This document shows positions 7,928-16,431 of a DNA stretch of 64,000 nucleotides, in pieces. A program made the translations under genes and the position numbers. The stretch covers positions 261,875-325,874 of the forward strand of contig JAHBVB010000001.1 of NCBI GenBank assembly GCA_019637805.1, written 5' to 3'. The notes beneath the pieces were generated by a model, which made no database searches, was not told the DNA's origin, and was given only the letters and a program-made list of their open reading frames with translations. The DNA comes from Anaerolineales bacterium. GTDB lineage: Bacteria > Chloroflexota > Anaerolineae > Anaerolineales > UBA11579. Within the stretch, counting starts at the first letter, position 1, and the number at the start of each line of letters is the position of its first letter.

Positions 7928-8539
7928 ATGAAACCCGCGAGCTTCCTACGGAAACTGTTTTTAGCGCTGATGGCGATGGTGCTTCTGTCTGCCGCCCTGC
8001 CGAGTTCCGTGTTTGCCCAGTCCAACTTGATGCGTTTCATCATAGAGAACAAGTCGAACCAAGCTGTGACGGTGCGCTTGTATTCCAGTGATGGCGCCGG
8101 ACGGGCGTATTACATGAGCGTGAGCTCCCAGCAAACCAAGTTCATGACCCCTGAACGCGGTCAATACAGCTATCACCTGACTGCCTGCGGTATTACCACT
8201 CGTGGACAACTGGATCTGAGCAAGCATCAGTTCAAGTGGATGGTCCCCAAGTGCGGTGACAAGGGTGGCCCCGGCAGCAAGGCCCCCAACACTCAGGACG
8301 TGGGCAGGATCTTGGCGCTGACCAAAGTGACCCTGGTGAACAAGACCGGGGCGCGCCTGGTGCTGACCCTGCGCGGCCCTCAGACCTATGTCTTCACCAT
8401 CCCTGCTGGCAGCGAAAAGGTGGTCAGCATCACCCGTGGTGAATACACTTGGGGTCACTTCGCCTGCAATAACGGCGAGTATCAGCGTGGCAACTTGACC
8501 GCCTCTGCCAATCGAGTGCGTGAAATCAGCTGCAAGTAA
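7928..8539 (+). CDS. Secreted protein with two copies of the TLTGP/ACG repeat
   Basis: 203 residues from the ATG at 7928, preceded by AAAGGAGAA. A signal peptide (residues 1-30, ending SVFAQS) leads into two modules related to those in the protein at 5898-6704. Module 1 has VTVRLYSSDG, a GQYSYHLTACG strand and a closing MVPKCG; module 2 has LVLTLRGPQTYVF, a GEYTWGHFACN strand and a final ISCK. The paired Cys residues per module (one in the ACG motif, one near the module end) suggest a disulfide or metal site outside the cell. Function unknown. The gene shares a long bidirectional terminator with the convergent gene downstream. Confidence 0.78.
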   Translation: MKPASFLRKLFLALMAMVLLSAALPSSVFAQSNLMRFIIENKSNQAVTVRLYSSDGAGRAYYMSVSSQQTKFMTPERGQYSYHLTACGITTRGQLDLSKHQFKWMVPKCGDKGGPGSKAPNTQDVGRILALTKVTLVNKTGARLVLTLRGPQTYVFTIPAGSEKVVSITRGEYTWGHFACNNGEYQRGNLTASANRVREISCK

Positions 8540-8540
8540 A

Positions 8541-8605
8541 CCAACCGATAGACAAATAAAAAAAACGCCTGGAAATCCAGGCGTTTTTTGTTGTCTATCG
8601 GTTGG
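8541..8605. terminator. Unusually long two-stage inverted-repeat terminator
   Basis: An outer perfect 15-bp arm pair (8541-8555 with 8591-8605) encloses an inner stem with A- and T-runs (about 8560-8573 with 8576-8589). The inner hairpin is a bidirectional intrinsic terminator; the outer arms extend it to more than 25 bp. The right outer arm contains the stop codon and last codons of the minus-strand gene ending at 8595. Confidence 0.85.
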
Positions 8606-9593
8606 GGAAGAGGATGGGCGGCCGGGTGTCCATTTGCCAGTCTGTAGTGTAGACCGGCTGGCCTGCTGCGTTAAGGTACTGAAGCAGCACCCAGCCTTCA
8701 TCTATGCGGCCCCAGACATCGCTGCCCTGCGGTAGATATTCGCGAATGCTAAAGCTCTGACCCGCAGCCAGGGTGGCGAGCTGCTTGGCCAAACCGTTGG
8801 TATCGTTCAGGACTTGCAAGTCACGCTTGGCCGTGGCGCAGTAAGGCAACTGCGGGAAGAACTCCACGCGCTTCAGGTCCACCCAGTAGCCTTCTTTCTG
8901 TTTGGACAAATTGGGGAAATAGACATCAATCCCGCCCGCATTGCCCAGGTCGCCGTCCATGGACACCGAGGTAAATTTGGTCACCAACCAGGGGAAGTTC
9001 TGGTAGTTCATGTACTCAGCCTCTGGCGGGGTGTCTTTAAAGTAGATCATCTCAATGCGGCCCGATCCATTGCGCGTCTCCAGGATCCTGACGACATTGC
9101 CGCCCGAGGAAATGCTTTCAGCCACCGGCTCCTGCTTTAGCTGCTCCAGGTTCAAGATCGGGATAGGCACATTCCCGTTGCGGTTGAACAAGCCGGCAGC
9201 AATCCGCGCGATCCAAACAGCCGTGGCATCATCCGGCTGCAGGTCACGCAAGTACTGCAACCAAGCGCGGGTGTAAGCGAAACGGCCGTCGCCAGACTTG
9301 GGGTTGACAAGGAGTTGAACCGTCTGCGGGTACCAATCATAGTGAAAGCCCGACGGCCAGTCGGGCGCAGCCATGCGTGACGGATATTCCATCCATTGGG
9401 GGTCGTGCATCAGGCGCGCGAAACGCGGGAAGGCGGCGTGGCGGGTTTGGTTGTCGCATTGGGTGTTTACCTGCACGAGGCTGGCTTCCTCTGCAGGCTG
9501 TTCGCTGAGCGTCTCGGCCTGGGCGTGGTAGACAAGCACCAAAGCCAACAGACCTGCAACAATCCCCAAGAAAAGCGGAATTCGAATCTTCAA
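8595..9593 (-). CDS. Exported protein with C-terminal SH3-like domain
   Basis: 332 residues starting at a TTG (9591-9593) placed 7 nt after a strong GGAGG site, so the TTG start is well supported. Residues 1-26 form a signal peptide or anchor (ending YHAQAE). The central ~220 residues, rich in aromatic residues (FHYDWYPQTVQLL, MEYPSRMAAPDWPSG), match nothing I know. The last ~70 residues (LQVLNDTNGLAKQLATLAAGQSFSIREYLPQGSDVWGRIDEGWVLL, given here only as landmarks L267 to L313) look like a bacterial SH3 domain, which often binds cell-wall peptides. Likely an extracellular envelope protein. Convergent with the repeat protein at 7928. Confidence 0.72.
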   Translation of the reverse strand: MKIRIPLFLGIVAGLLALVLVYHAQAETLSEQPAEEASLVQVNTQCDNQTRHAAFPRFARLMHDPQWMEYPSRMAAPDWPSGFHYDWYPQTVQLLVNPKSGDGRFAYTRAWLQYLRDLQPDDATAVWIARIAAGLFNRNGNVPIPILNLEQLKQEPVAESISSGGNVVRILETRNGSGRIEMIYFKDTPPEAEYMNYQNFPWLVTKFTSVSMDGDLGNAGGIDVYFPNLSKQKEGYWVDLKRVEFFPQLPYCATAKRDLQVLNDTNGLAKQLATLAAGQSFSIREYLPQGSDVWGRIDEGWVLLQYLNAAGQPVYTTDWQMDTRPPILFPNR

Positions 9594-9677
9594 AGGTTCA
9601 CCTCCGTGAGTCTATGAGGAAGGACGAGCAGCGATTCTACCGGCTGAATACCCCAGACCAGGACCTGGGCCTAAAAA

Positions 9678-11186
9678 TCAAATGAGAGTCTCATCCGCTT
9701 GGCGAAAGATCTCCACCCGGTTCTTGCCTTGATGCTTGGCAAGATACAAGGCTTTATCCGCTTGGGCAAACAACTCGTTCAAGCTGGTCTCATCTGCGGC
9801 GCGGCCCGAAAACACAGAGATGCCAATGCTTAGGTAAGGCTGCAAATGCAGGACGACCCGGTTGCGCTCTTCCAAAGCCACGTATTCGTTGCGCAGGCGC
9901 TCAGCCACCTGCCCGGCGTCACTGAGGCTGGTGCCGGGCAAGATAAGCAAAAATTCGTCGCCGCCCCAGCGACCTGCCCAGTCGTAGCGGCGCAGACAAG
10001 ACTGGATCACTTGGGCAGCCTGGCGGATGACTTTGTCGCCCTCCAGGTGGCCCACGGTGTCATTCACATTCTTGAAGTTATCCAGATCGACGAGCATGAT
10101 GCACATAGGTCGATGTTCACGCCGTGAGCGATGCCATTCGGCCTCAGCGTGTTCCATGATCGCTCTGCGGTTGAGCAAGCCCGTCAATGAATCCTGCATG
10201 GCCAGCGATTCCATTTCGCCCAGCGAGAGGCGCAGATCATCTTCCAGGCGCTTGCGCTCTGTAATATCGCGGATTACGGCCTGGTAAAAACGCGGCGCTC
10301 CCTTTTCGTCGGTGACCATGCTCAGGGTGGTCTCCACCACACGGCGGCTTCCATCTGCGCGTGCCAGCGGTCGCTCAAAGGGCGCCAGGCTGCCTTCGCT
10401 TTCGAGGCGATCAAAGTGTCCTTGCAAGATCTTCGACTCCTCTTGAGTGGTCACATCAAACAGCGAGCGGCCGGCCAGGGTTTCTTTTGAGACCCCCAGC
10501 AGTTCTTCTGCTTGCTGGTTAACTTCCAGAAAGCAGTAGTCCTTATCAATCAGCAGCACCGCGTCGGTAATGTTATCGAACAGGGAACGATAGCGGCCTT
10601 CACTCAATTGATTCTGGCGCACGGTTTCACGCAAGACGATATCGGTCAGGTGAAAGATGAGCAAAACAAAGAACAAGCTGCTGGCAATCGCCAGCCCTTC
10701 GTTTTGCAGAGCCATACCCCCCAGTCCATTGGGCAAGAAGCGATACAACTGAAACTGATAAACTGCTAAGTCGATCAGGGCGGTCAGCACACCCAATACG
10801 GTGGCGACGCGTCCGGTCAATACGAACCGCGCAAAGACCACGATCAGGAACTGGGGCAACATCCAAATGCCGGTGCTGCCGCCTTCGCTGATGATCATGG
10901 TGGTCACGATCAGCCAAACGCCCCAGACCATCAGGAAAAGCGCGGCATAGGTCCGGCGCAGGGCATACAAAGCCCAAACGAGTATGAGCAGGGCAATACA
11001 CGTGATTCCGGCAATTTGAGCTGCAAGGTCACCACCCATCAGGGCGCCGGACAGAAGCAGACCAAGCACGATCAATACGGCTACGCCGCCAAAGGCCCTC
11101 AGAAACAGCCGCTCTCGCAGCTCTGCGGAAATACCGTCTATTTGGTTAAATTTGATGGCGCGAGTAAGCAAATTTGGGGAATGCAC
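9678..11186 (-). CDS. Membrane PAS-GGDEF diguanylate cyclase
   Basis: About 502 residues. Five or six membrane helices (~28-185) are followed by a PAS domain with PAC (~205-325, ending VIRDITERKRLEDDL) and a GGDEF domain (~335-500). The active-site signature RWGGDEF is intact (~407) and the inhibitory RxxD site (RRYD) lies five residues before it, so the enzyme should make c-di-GMP and be product-inhibited. I chose the GTG at 11186, which has AGGGA nine bases upstream; the longer frame to 11372 runs into the preceding gene. It sits 61 bp downstream of a second diguanylate cyclase with the same GGDEF core, so the pair probably arose by duplication. Confidence 0.88.
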   Translation of the reverse strand: MHSPNLLTRAIKFNQIDGISAELRERLFLRAFGGVAVLIVLGLLLSGALMGGDLAAQIAGITCIALLILVWALYALRRTYAALFLMVWGVWLIVTTMIISEGGSTGIWMLPQFLIVVFARFVLTGRVATVLGVLTALIDLAVYQFQLYRFLPNGLGGMALQNEGLAIASSLFFVLLIFHLTDIVLRETVRQNQLSEGRYRSLFDNITDAVLLIDKDYCFLEVNQQAEELLGVSKETLAGRSLFDVTTQEESKILQGHFDRLESEGSLAPFERPLARADGSRRVVETTLSMVTDEKGAPRFYQAVIRDITERKRLEDDLRLSLGEMESLAMQDSLTGLLNRRAIMEHAEAEWHRSRREHRPMCIMLVDLDNFKNVNDTVGHLEGDKVIRQAAQVIQSCLRRYDWAGRWGGDEFLLILPGTSLSDAGQVAERLRNEYVALEERNRVVLHLQPYLSIGISVFSGRAADETSLNELFAQADKALYLAKHQGKNRVEIFRQADETLI

Positions 11187-11247
11187 AATGTCTGGTCCCT
11201 TACCCACCAGAAACAACTCTTGAAGAAAACTAATTATATATGGAATG

Positions 11248-13335
11248 TTACTCACCAGCCAAGGCGACCTGATCCCGCCCTTTCTGCTTGGCGAGATAAA
11301 GTGCTTGATCTGCCTGGGTGAGCAGTTGTTCCAGGTCCGGCACTTTGTGCTGCGCATCCCGGCTGGCCACACCGAGACTGACCCTTACCTGCAAGGTGCT
11401 CCCGTCCGACAAGGAGAAGGAGTTCACCTTGCTGCGCAGCCGTTCGGCTATCATGGCGGATTCGCGGCTGTCTGCGCCAGGCAGGATCAGCAGGAATTCA
11501 TCCCCACCCCAGCGGCCGGCCCAATCGTAGCGGCGCATGCTGCCGTGCATGACAGAGGCAATATAGGAGATGGCCTGGTCGCCCGCCAGGTGGCCATAGG
11601 TGTCATTCACTTTCTTAAGGTTATCCAGATCGACCAAGATCAAACTAAGCGGGCTTTTCTCCCGGTCTGAGCGCTGCCACTCTGCCTCGGCGTGCTCCAT
11701 GATGGCCCGGCGGTTCAGTAACCCGGTCAGAGCATCGGTCATCGCCAGGTTTTCCGTACGCGCCAGGTTCTCTTCCAGCTGCTTGCGCAGGCGCATCTCC
11801 TGGTCGATATCACGGCCGACAGACTGCACTTCCTGCAATTGGCCATTGTGGTCAAAGACTCCGCGCTCGGTCCAGTCCATCCACACCATCACACCGTCGC
11901 CGCGGCGCGTCAGGATGTGATTGGCCAGCACCGGACGCTGCTGGCTGAGCGAGGCAATCCGCCGGCGCAATGGTTCATGATGTGTCGGCTGCACATAGCT
12001 CCAGACATTCAACGTAGACAAGTCCTCCCGGCGCAAGCCAAAAAAGCGCAGGTAGGCATCATTGGCAAAGACCAGTTTCCCGTCTGGGCTGAAACGACAG
12101 ATCAGATCGAATTGGTCTTGCAAAATGCCCAAATAGCGCAGTTCGCTCTGGTTGAGTTCGGCCTGCATATTTCGGCGCTGAAGCGCCCCGCCCAAGATGC
12201 TTCCCGCACCCCGCAATGCATCTTCTTCCAACGGTCCCCACTCTCGCTCCCAGCGGGTCTGCTGGAAGCCGATAATGCCCCACCAGGTCTCTCCAGAGAA
12301 TATCGGAGCCGCCAGCACAGACTGCACGCCACATTCGCGCAGTAAACCAGCCACCGGTTCTGGAGCATTGCTGGCCTGCAACCGTACCACCAGATCTTTC
12401 CGTAAAATCTCTGACCAGTCTGCAAAACCGATTTCCTCAAGACGTGCATTGGCGTTAGCCCGTTCTGATGGCAGCCCAGCCAGGTCGCCCACCCATTCAT
12501 GCTTGAGCCGAATGCTCAGTTTGCCCTGCGCGTCTTGATAATTTTCGTACAGGTACACCCGGTCCACATCTGTGGAGGCGCCCAGATCCGCCAGCAGGCC
12601 CAGGATGGCCGCCTCCAGCGATTCGTCCCGCAGCAAAAGCTCGGCGGCGTCACGGATGGCGGCCAAAACGCCTTCACGCCGCCTGAGGTTGCGTTCGCTG
12701 ATCTCCAATTGGGCCTTGGCCACGCTCAGTTCATCCAGGCGCTCCAGCAGATCATCTTCATTGTTTTCACGCTCGGCCGTGGCGGCCTGGCCACTGCGCG
12801 CCAGCAGCATGACCAACCCCACAGCCAGCAGCAAATAGCCGGCTTGCAGGGCCCAATGCGATGCCAGCGAAGGCAAACCTGCGCCGAACAGCAGCCCGGG
12901 ACCGCTTTCGAGCAGCGCGGCCAGGTAATTCGCCAAAATCGAAAGCACCGCCAAGAGTATGGCGGTGCCTTCGGCGACCAGCACTCCACTAAGGAAGACG
13001 ACTAAGAACTGACCAAATACCGTAGAGCCTCGGACGCCTTCTACCGTCAGGATGAAGACTGTGATCACTATCCAAAGGCCATATACCAGGATGCGGCGGG
13101 CATTTTGAATGCGTGCGGTTTTAAGCTGCTGAAAAGCCAGCAGTTCCACAAAGAGGGCGGTCAAAATAAAGCCCAGTTGGATTGGGCCTGAAAATATATA
13201 GAAGTAATTCAGGAAAAAAAGAACTGAAGTCAACCCCAAAAGAATAATAGTGATACTGTGAAGCAGCTTGGTGGTGGAGCTTAGCCGTTCTTCCCCAAAT
13301 TCCGGCGCTTGTAGCAAAACACGGAGTACTTGCAT
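11248..13335 (-). CDS. Membrane GAF-PAS-GGDEF diguanylate cyclase
   Basis: 695 residues: six or so membrane helices (~25-185), a short coiled coil (~190-215), a GAF domain (~225-380, with LAAPIFSGETWWGIIGF), a PAS domain (~395-515, GRDIDQEMRLRKQLEE at its end) and a GGDEF domain (~525-690). RWGGDEF is intact near 610 and the upstream RRYD forms the inhibitory site. Cyclase activity is therefore expected, with at least three sensory inputs. It is followed on the same strand by a second cyclase whose GGDEF domain is nearly the same around LTGLLNRRAIMEHAEAEW, which points to tandem duplication with different sensor fronts. Confidence 0.9.
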   Translation of the reverse strand: MQVLRVLLQAPEFGEERLSSTTKLLHSITIILLGLTSVLFFLNYFYIFSGPIQLGFILTALFVELLAFQQLKTARIQNARRILVYGLWIVITVFILTVEGVRGSTVFGQFLVVFLSGVLVAEGTAILLAVLSILANYLAALLESGPGLLFGAGLPSLASHWALQAGYLLLAVGLVMLLARSGQAATAERENNEDDLLERLDELSVAKAQLEISERNLRRREGVLAAIRDAAELLLRDESLEAAILGLLADLGASTDVDRVYLYENYQDAQGKLSIRLKHEWVGDLAGLPSERANANARLEEIGFADWSEILRKDLVVRLQASNAPEPVAGLLRECGVQSVLAAPIFSGETWWGIIGFQQTRWEREWGPLEEDALRGAGSILGGALQRRNMQAELNQSELRYLGILQDQFDLICRFSPDGKLVFANDAYLRFFGLRREDLSTLNVWSYVQPTHHEPLRRRIASLSQQRPVLANHILTRRGDGVMVWMDWTERGVFDHNGQLQEVQSVGRDIDQEMRLRKQLEENLARTENLAMTDALTGLLNRRAIMEHAEAEWQRSDREKSPLSLILVDLDNLKKVNDTYGHLAGDQAISYIASVMHGSMRRYDWAGRWGGDEFLLILPGADSRESAMIAERLRSKVNSFSLSDGSTLQVRVSLGVASRDAQHKVPDLEQLLTQADQALYLAKQKGRDQVALAGE

Positions 13336-13391
13336 GGCATTTGATTTTAATGGGTTTTTGACAAGCGTTCAGGACAAGTTTTGCCTTTCAC

Positions 13392-13718
13392 TTATGAAAG
13401 GCGCCGAATACTCCAGCCTAAGACCAAACCCGCCAACAGGGTGTAGGGCGCGGCATACAAGATGGTCAAGATTTGATGTACGGTGAAGTCTGGAAAAGCA
13501 TGGCCGTGCAGCCCACCTTTAAAGGCCATCAGCCCCACAGCGAAAAGCGGCATGGCTAAGCCCAACAAGGCGCCGCGTAAGGGCGTCATGGTGTGCCAGC
13601 GCAGGGCCAGCCAGCCGGCCGCTGCGGCTGCTAGACTGAGCACGAAGCCTATATGCGTATCTTCAACGGGGATCCAGACAAAGAAGGCGAAGAACCAGAG
13701 CGCCGCCCAAACTTTCAT
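13392..13718 (-). CDS. Small integral membrane protein coupled to a histidine kinase
   Basis: 108 residues with three to four predicted membrane helices ([69 protein letters not shown]). I do not recognise the family. Its ATG overlaps the stop of the upstream kinase gene by 4 bp (13715-13718), so the two are translationally coupled. Because the kinase has no membrane part of its own, this protein may be its membrane sensor subunit; this is inference from the arrangement. Confidence 0.7.
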   Translation of the reverse strand: MKVWAALWFFAFFVWIPVEDTHIGFVLSLAAAAAGWLALRWHTMTPLRGALLGLAMPLFAVGLMAFKGGLHGHAFPDFTVHQILTILYAAPYTLLAGLVLGWSIRRLS

Positions 13719-14449
13719 GCTTCGTTGTTCAGCCGCCCGCGGGCGGCCAGCAGCGCCACGCGCAGCTTGCTGCCCTCCCCAGCTTCGCTGGCGATCGAAA
13801 GCTCGCCGGGCAGCAGCTTAACCCGCTCGTACAAGATGGCCAGGCCGTACTTGCGTTTCTCCTCGCCGGTTTGCAACATCAGGTCCGCATCGAAACCTTG
13901 TCCGTTATCACTGACTTCCAGCAGCACGACGTCCGCCTCGGGCCAGCTGAGGCTGAGTCCGATCTGCGAGGCGCGAGCATGCCGGCAGCTGTTCTCCAGT
14001 GCCTCGGCGCTGATGTAGTACAAGAGCTCTTGCTGCTGCGGGGTCAGCGCCCGAACACCGCGTTTGTCCACATCCATGATCAGATCCTGGCCATAGCGTT
14101 CCTTCAACTGGCTGGCCAGGTCTTCCCAAGCCGTCTCCAGCCCAGCCACGGCCAGTGATTGGGGGATGAGCAAAAATTGCATATAGCGCAGTTCGGCGGC
14201 GGTTTGGCGGGCCAGGGCTTCGAGCTTGGCCAGTTCATCTTGCGCCACCTGGGGGTCAGCCAGCTGGCGGCGGGCGATGTCCGCCCGCATGGCCAGAGCC
14301 GAAACCGACTGGGTCGGCCCGTCATGCAGGCGGCGGGCCAACTGGCGGCGCACCAGCTCTTCAATGCGCCGGATGCGCTGACCGTATTCGTCGAGCTGTC
14401 CTGTGGGCGAGGGGCGTGGGCGTAGCCACATGCCGCCATGATAACGCAT
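13715..14449 (-). CDS. Soluble NarL/DegS-type sensor histidine kinase (HisKA_3)
   Basis: 244 residues from the ATG at 14449. A HisKA_3 dimerisation domain carries the phosphorylated His42 in [13 protein letters not shown], followed by a HATPase_c domain with the N-box region [14 protein letters not shown] and the G1 box DNGQGFD. The sequence of H-box (H-D-G-P/x-x-Q) places it with kinases that partner LuxR-type response regulators. No transmembrane or sensing domain is present, and the coupled small membrane protein downstream may supply it. An in-frame ATG at 14431 is an alternative start. No adjacent response regulator is present; the ComA-like regulator at 23 kb is of the right class but has its own kinase. 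Confidence 0.85.
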   Translation of the reverse strand: MRYHGGMWLRPRPSPTGQLDEYGQRIRRIEELVRRQLARRLHDGPTQSVSALAMRADIARRQLADPQVAQDELAKLEALARQTAAELRYMQFLLIPQSLAVAGLETAWEDLASQLKERYGQDLIMDVDKRGVRALTPQQQELLYYISAEALENSCRHARASQIGLSLSWPEADVVLLEVSDNGQGFDADLMLQTGEEKRKYGLAILYERVKLLPGELSIASEAGEGSKLRVALLAARGRLNNEA

Positions 14450-14474
14450 AAGCCCATTGGGATTTTGGGGCATG

Positions 14475-14480
14475 TATAAT
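14475..14480 (+). promoter_or_regulatory. -10 box of the adenosyltransferase gene, leaderless
   Basis: TATAAT ends 6 nt before the ATG at 14487, placing the expected transcript start on the A of the ATG. The whole space to the divergent kinase gene is 37 bp. Confidence 0.6.
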
Positions 14481-14486
14481 CGCGCC

Positions 14487-15050
14487 ATGCCGCGATTAAC
14501 CAAGATCTATACCCGTACCGGAGACGATGGCAGCACCGCGCTGGGCAGCAAGCAACGCGTGCCTAAGGACCACCCGCGTGTACGCGCCTACGGCGCGGTG
14601 GATGAGGTCAACTCTCTGCTGGGCCTGGCCTTGGCTCAGGGGTTGGCGCCCCGCCTGGCCGAGACCCTGCCGGTGGTGCAGAACCTGCTCTTTCACCTGG
14701 GGGCGGAGCTGTCTTTCCCTGCCGATGAAGGCGCAGAGTACAAGCTGCCCCACATTGCGCAAAAACATATCGAAGCCCTGGAAGAGCTGATCGATGAACT
14801 GAACGCACAACTGGGTCCGCTGGAAAATTTCATTCTGCCGGGCGGCAGCCCCGGCGCGGCCAGTTTACAACTAGCCCGGGCCGTGTGCCGCCGGGCAGAA
14901 CGCCGCCTGGTGACCCTCGGACGCGAGGACGTGGTGCGCCCAGAGGCTTTGCACTACTTGAACCGGCTCTCGGATGCCTTATTCGTGATGGCGCGCTACG
15001 AAAACCAGCAGAAGGGGATTTCTGAACCGCTCTGGGATACCCACGCCTGA
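14487..15050 (+). CDS. Corrinoid (cob(I)alamin) adenosyltransferase, PduO type
   Basis: 187 residues. It transfers the adenosyl group of ATP to cob(I)alamin, giving adenosylcobalamin for radical enzymes. The PduO/MMAB motifs are in order: [14 protein letters not shown] near the N terminus (ATP binding), [30 protein letters not shown] and CRRAERRLV. The ATG at 14487 begins at the conserved [13 protein letters not shown]; an in-frame start at 14457 would overlap the divergent kinase promoter. The next gene starts within the stop codon (TGATG), so both are co-transcribed. No cobalamin riboswitch or other cobalamin genes are nearby. Confidence 0.93.
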   Translation: MPRLTKIYTRTGDDGSTALGSKQRVPKDHPRVRAYGAVDEVNSLLGLALAQGLAPRLAETLPVVQNLLFHLGAELSFPADEGAEYKLPHIAQKHIEALEELIDELNAQLGPLENFILPGGSPGAASLQLARAVCRRAERRLVTLGREDVVRPEALHYLNRLSDALFVMARYENQQKGISEPLWDTHA

Positions 15051-15472
15051 TGGCCAGGCAAGCCTTGTTTGGCGGGCTGGTGGTGGACGAGTTTGACCAG
15101 CCGGTGGACACCACCAACGTAGGCGAAGAAGCGTTCTACGTGGTCAACGACGCCGGTTTTCGCCGCCATGTGCCTTCAGAGCAAGTGGACCGGCAGGTGC
15201 TGGCCCAGCTGAAGTCGCTGCTGCAAGGCCATGAAGACATTTTGAGCGAGCAAGCGGCCAAAATGTTGGGCCAAGAAGATATCTTCACGCGAGCGGCGAT
15301 AGAAAAACAACTCGAGAACATGGATGAGCAATTCGACCAGGTTCTCGAGTCAGGGCTGCCAGAGGGCAGCCGAGCCTATTTGGGGATGAGCGGCTTCCGC
15401 GTGCGCATTAACCTGCACGGGGAGCTGCTGGAGGTCCAGCAGCCCGGCATGTCTGCCCCGGAAGACGAGTAA
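15050..15472 (+). CDS. Conserved protein of unknown function co-transcribed with the adenosyltransferase
   Basis: 140 residues, acidic, with no signal peptide or membrane helix. The start codon overlaps the stop of the adenosyltransferase (TGATG), so translation is coupled. The N-terminal part (GGLVVDEFDQPVDTTNVGEEAFYVVNDAGFRRHV) looks like a small beta domain; the middle is helical (EKQLENMDEQFDQVLES) and the end returns to strands (MSGFRVRINLHGELLEV). I do not recognise a named family. The coupling hints at a job near cobalamin metabolism, but the link is only positional. Confidence 0.72.
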   Translation: MARQALFGGLVVDEFDQPVDTTNVGEEAFYVVNDAGFRRHVPSEQVDRQVLAQLKSLLQGHEDILSEQAAKMLGQEDIFTRAAIEKQLENMDEQFDQVLESGLPEGSRAYLGMSGFRVRINLHGELLEVQQPGMSAPEDE

Positions 15473-15745
15473 TCAGTCGAGCTTAAGCAAAAAGCGGAAA
15501 GAAGCCCAGGCCGCGCCCAAGCCAGCCAGGATGGGGATCCCCACGAAGGCGCCGCGTATGGCGCTGTTGAGCAGCTGATCGGCAGGCGGATAGATACCGA
15601 ACATTGAGGTCAGGTAATCCACGCCCCAAAAGGTGGCAAAGCCGCCAGCCCAGATTACCGCGCCAATCACCAAGGCGCCGAGCGCAGAGATGAGCACATC
15701 CATCGGAGGCGGACCGTACTCTGGGACATTTGTCGTTTCACTCAT
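15473..15745 (-). CDS. Small membrane protein of unknown function
   Basis: 90 residues with two or three hydrophobic helices (ISALGALVIGAVIWAGGFATF, given in part; and GAFVGIPILAGLGAAWASF) after a hydrophilic Pro-rich N terminus (MSETTNVPEYGPPPMD). No family is recognised. The stop codon abuts the stop of the convergent 140-residue gene with no gap. A GAGGTTT site lies just upstream of the ATG. It is a single-gene unit ahead of rpmH, which is transcribed in the opposite direction. Confidence 0.68.
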   Translation of the reverse strand: MSETTNVPEYGPPPMDVLISALGALVIGAVIWAGGFATFWGVDYLTSMFGIYPPADQLLNSAIRGAFVGIPILAGLGAAWASFRFLLKLD

Positions 15746-15824
15746 AGTTAAACCTCCAGAAATTCGCCGCCATTATAGCAGTCCCGACGGCTGCGCATTC
15801 TCGAAAGAGATCCCAGCTATGCGG

Positions 15825-15830
15825 TATAAT
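15825..15830 (+). promoter_or_regulatory. -10 box of the rpmH-rnpA-yidD operon
   Basis: TATAAT 35 nt upstream of the rpmH ATG, with GTAAGGA as ribosome-binding site between. A convincing -35 box is not seen. Confidence 0.5.
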
Positions 15831-15865
15831 CGCAAAGTTTGATTGCGAAAGAGTAAGGAAATACG

Positions 15866-16042
15866 ATGCCTAAACGAACTTATCAACCCAAGATTCGCCG
15901 TCGCTTGCGTGTGCATGGCTTCCGCAAACGCATGGCCAGTGCAGATGGCCGCGCGGTCCTGAAACGCCGCCGCCTGCGCGGACGCCACAGCCTGACCGTG
16001 AGCGCCAACCAGCACGTCAAAAAGGTCAACTGGAACAGCTAG
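15866..16042 (+). CDS. rpmH: 50S ribosomal protein bL34
   Basis: 58 residues, too short for most ORF lists but unmistakable: [19 protein letters not shown], then [21 protein letters not shown]. This is the Arg/Lys-rich L34 helix that sits in 23S rRNA. Compared with the usual 44-46 residues it has about nine extra residues at the C terminus ([13 protein letters not shown]), which is unusual but also seen in some deep-branching bacteria. An AGTAAGGA site lies upstream. It heads the classical rpmH-rnpA-yidD-yidC-jag cluster, normally next to the replication origin, although no dnaA is visible here. Confidence 0.96.
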   Translation: MPKRTYQPKIRRRLRVHGFRKRMASADGRAVLKRRRLRGRHSLTVSANQHVKKVNWNS

Positions 16043-16068
16043 CCCGGGAGCTTGTACAGCCCACGGGC

Positions 16069-16431
16069 TTGAGCGAGGCGCACCGCCAGGTGGAACGTGG
16101 TTCAAGTCTTCGCAAGAACGATGATTTCAAGCGTGTGCGGCGGCGCGGCCAATCGGCCGCTCACCCCTATCTGGTGTTGTTTTGGCTGAGCAACGAAAAT
16201 TTGGGCCTGCGCATTGGCATTAGTGCCAGCCGGGCACTTGGCGGAGCGGTACAACGCAACCGCGCCAAACGCATCATCCGTGCCGGGTTGCAGCCGCTGA
16301 TCAAGCGGCTGCAACCGGATTTGGACCTAGTGCTGATGGCGCGCACGGGCATTCGGGATGCCAAAAGCACCCAGGTGCAAACAGCTCTGGAGGCCTTGCT
16401 GGGCAAGGCCGGATTGCTAAAGCAAGAATGA
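16069..16431 (+). CDS. rnpA: Ribonuclease P protein component
   Basis: About 120 residues. It is the protein cofactor of RNase P, which trims tRNA 5' ends. The RNR signature is visible as [16 protein letters not shown] and the conserved start as [26 protein letters not shown]. The start is uncertain: the TTG at 16069 has no good ribosome-binding site, and a GTG at 16090, just before the conserved block, is an alternative. The frame is also open back into the rpmH region. It overlaps yidD by 4 bp (ATGA), so those two are coupled. Confidence 0.92.
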   Translation: MSEAHRQVERGSSLRKNDDFKRVRRRGQSAAHPYLVLFWLSNENLGLRIGISASRALGGAVQRNRAKRIIRAGLQPLIKRLQPDLDLVLMARTGIRDAKSTQVQTALEALLGKAGLLKQE

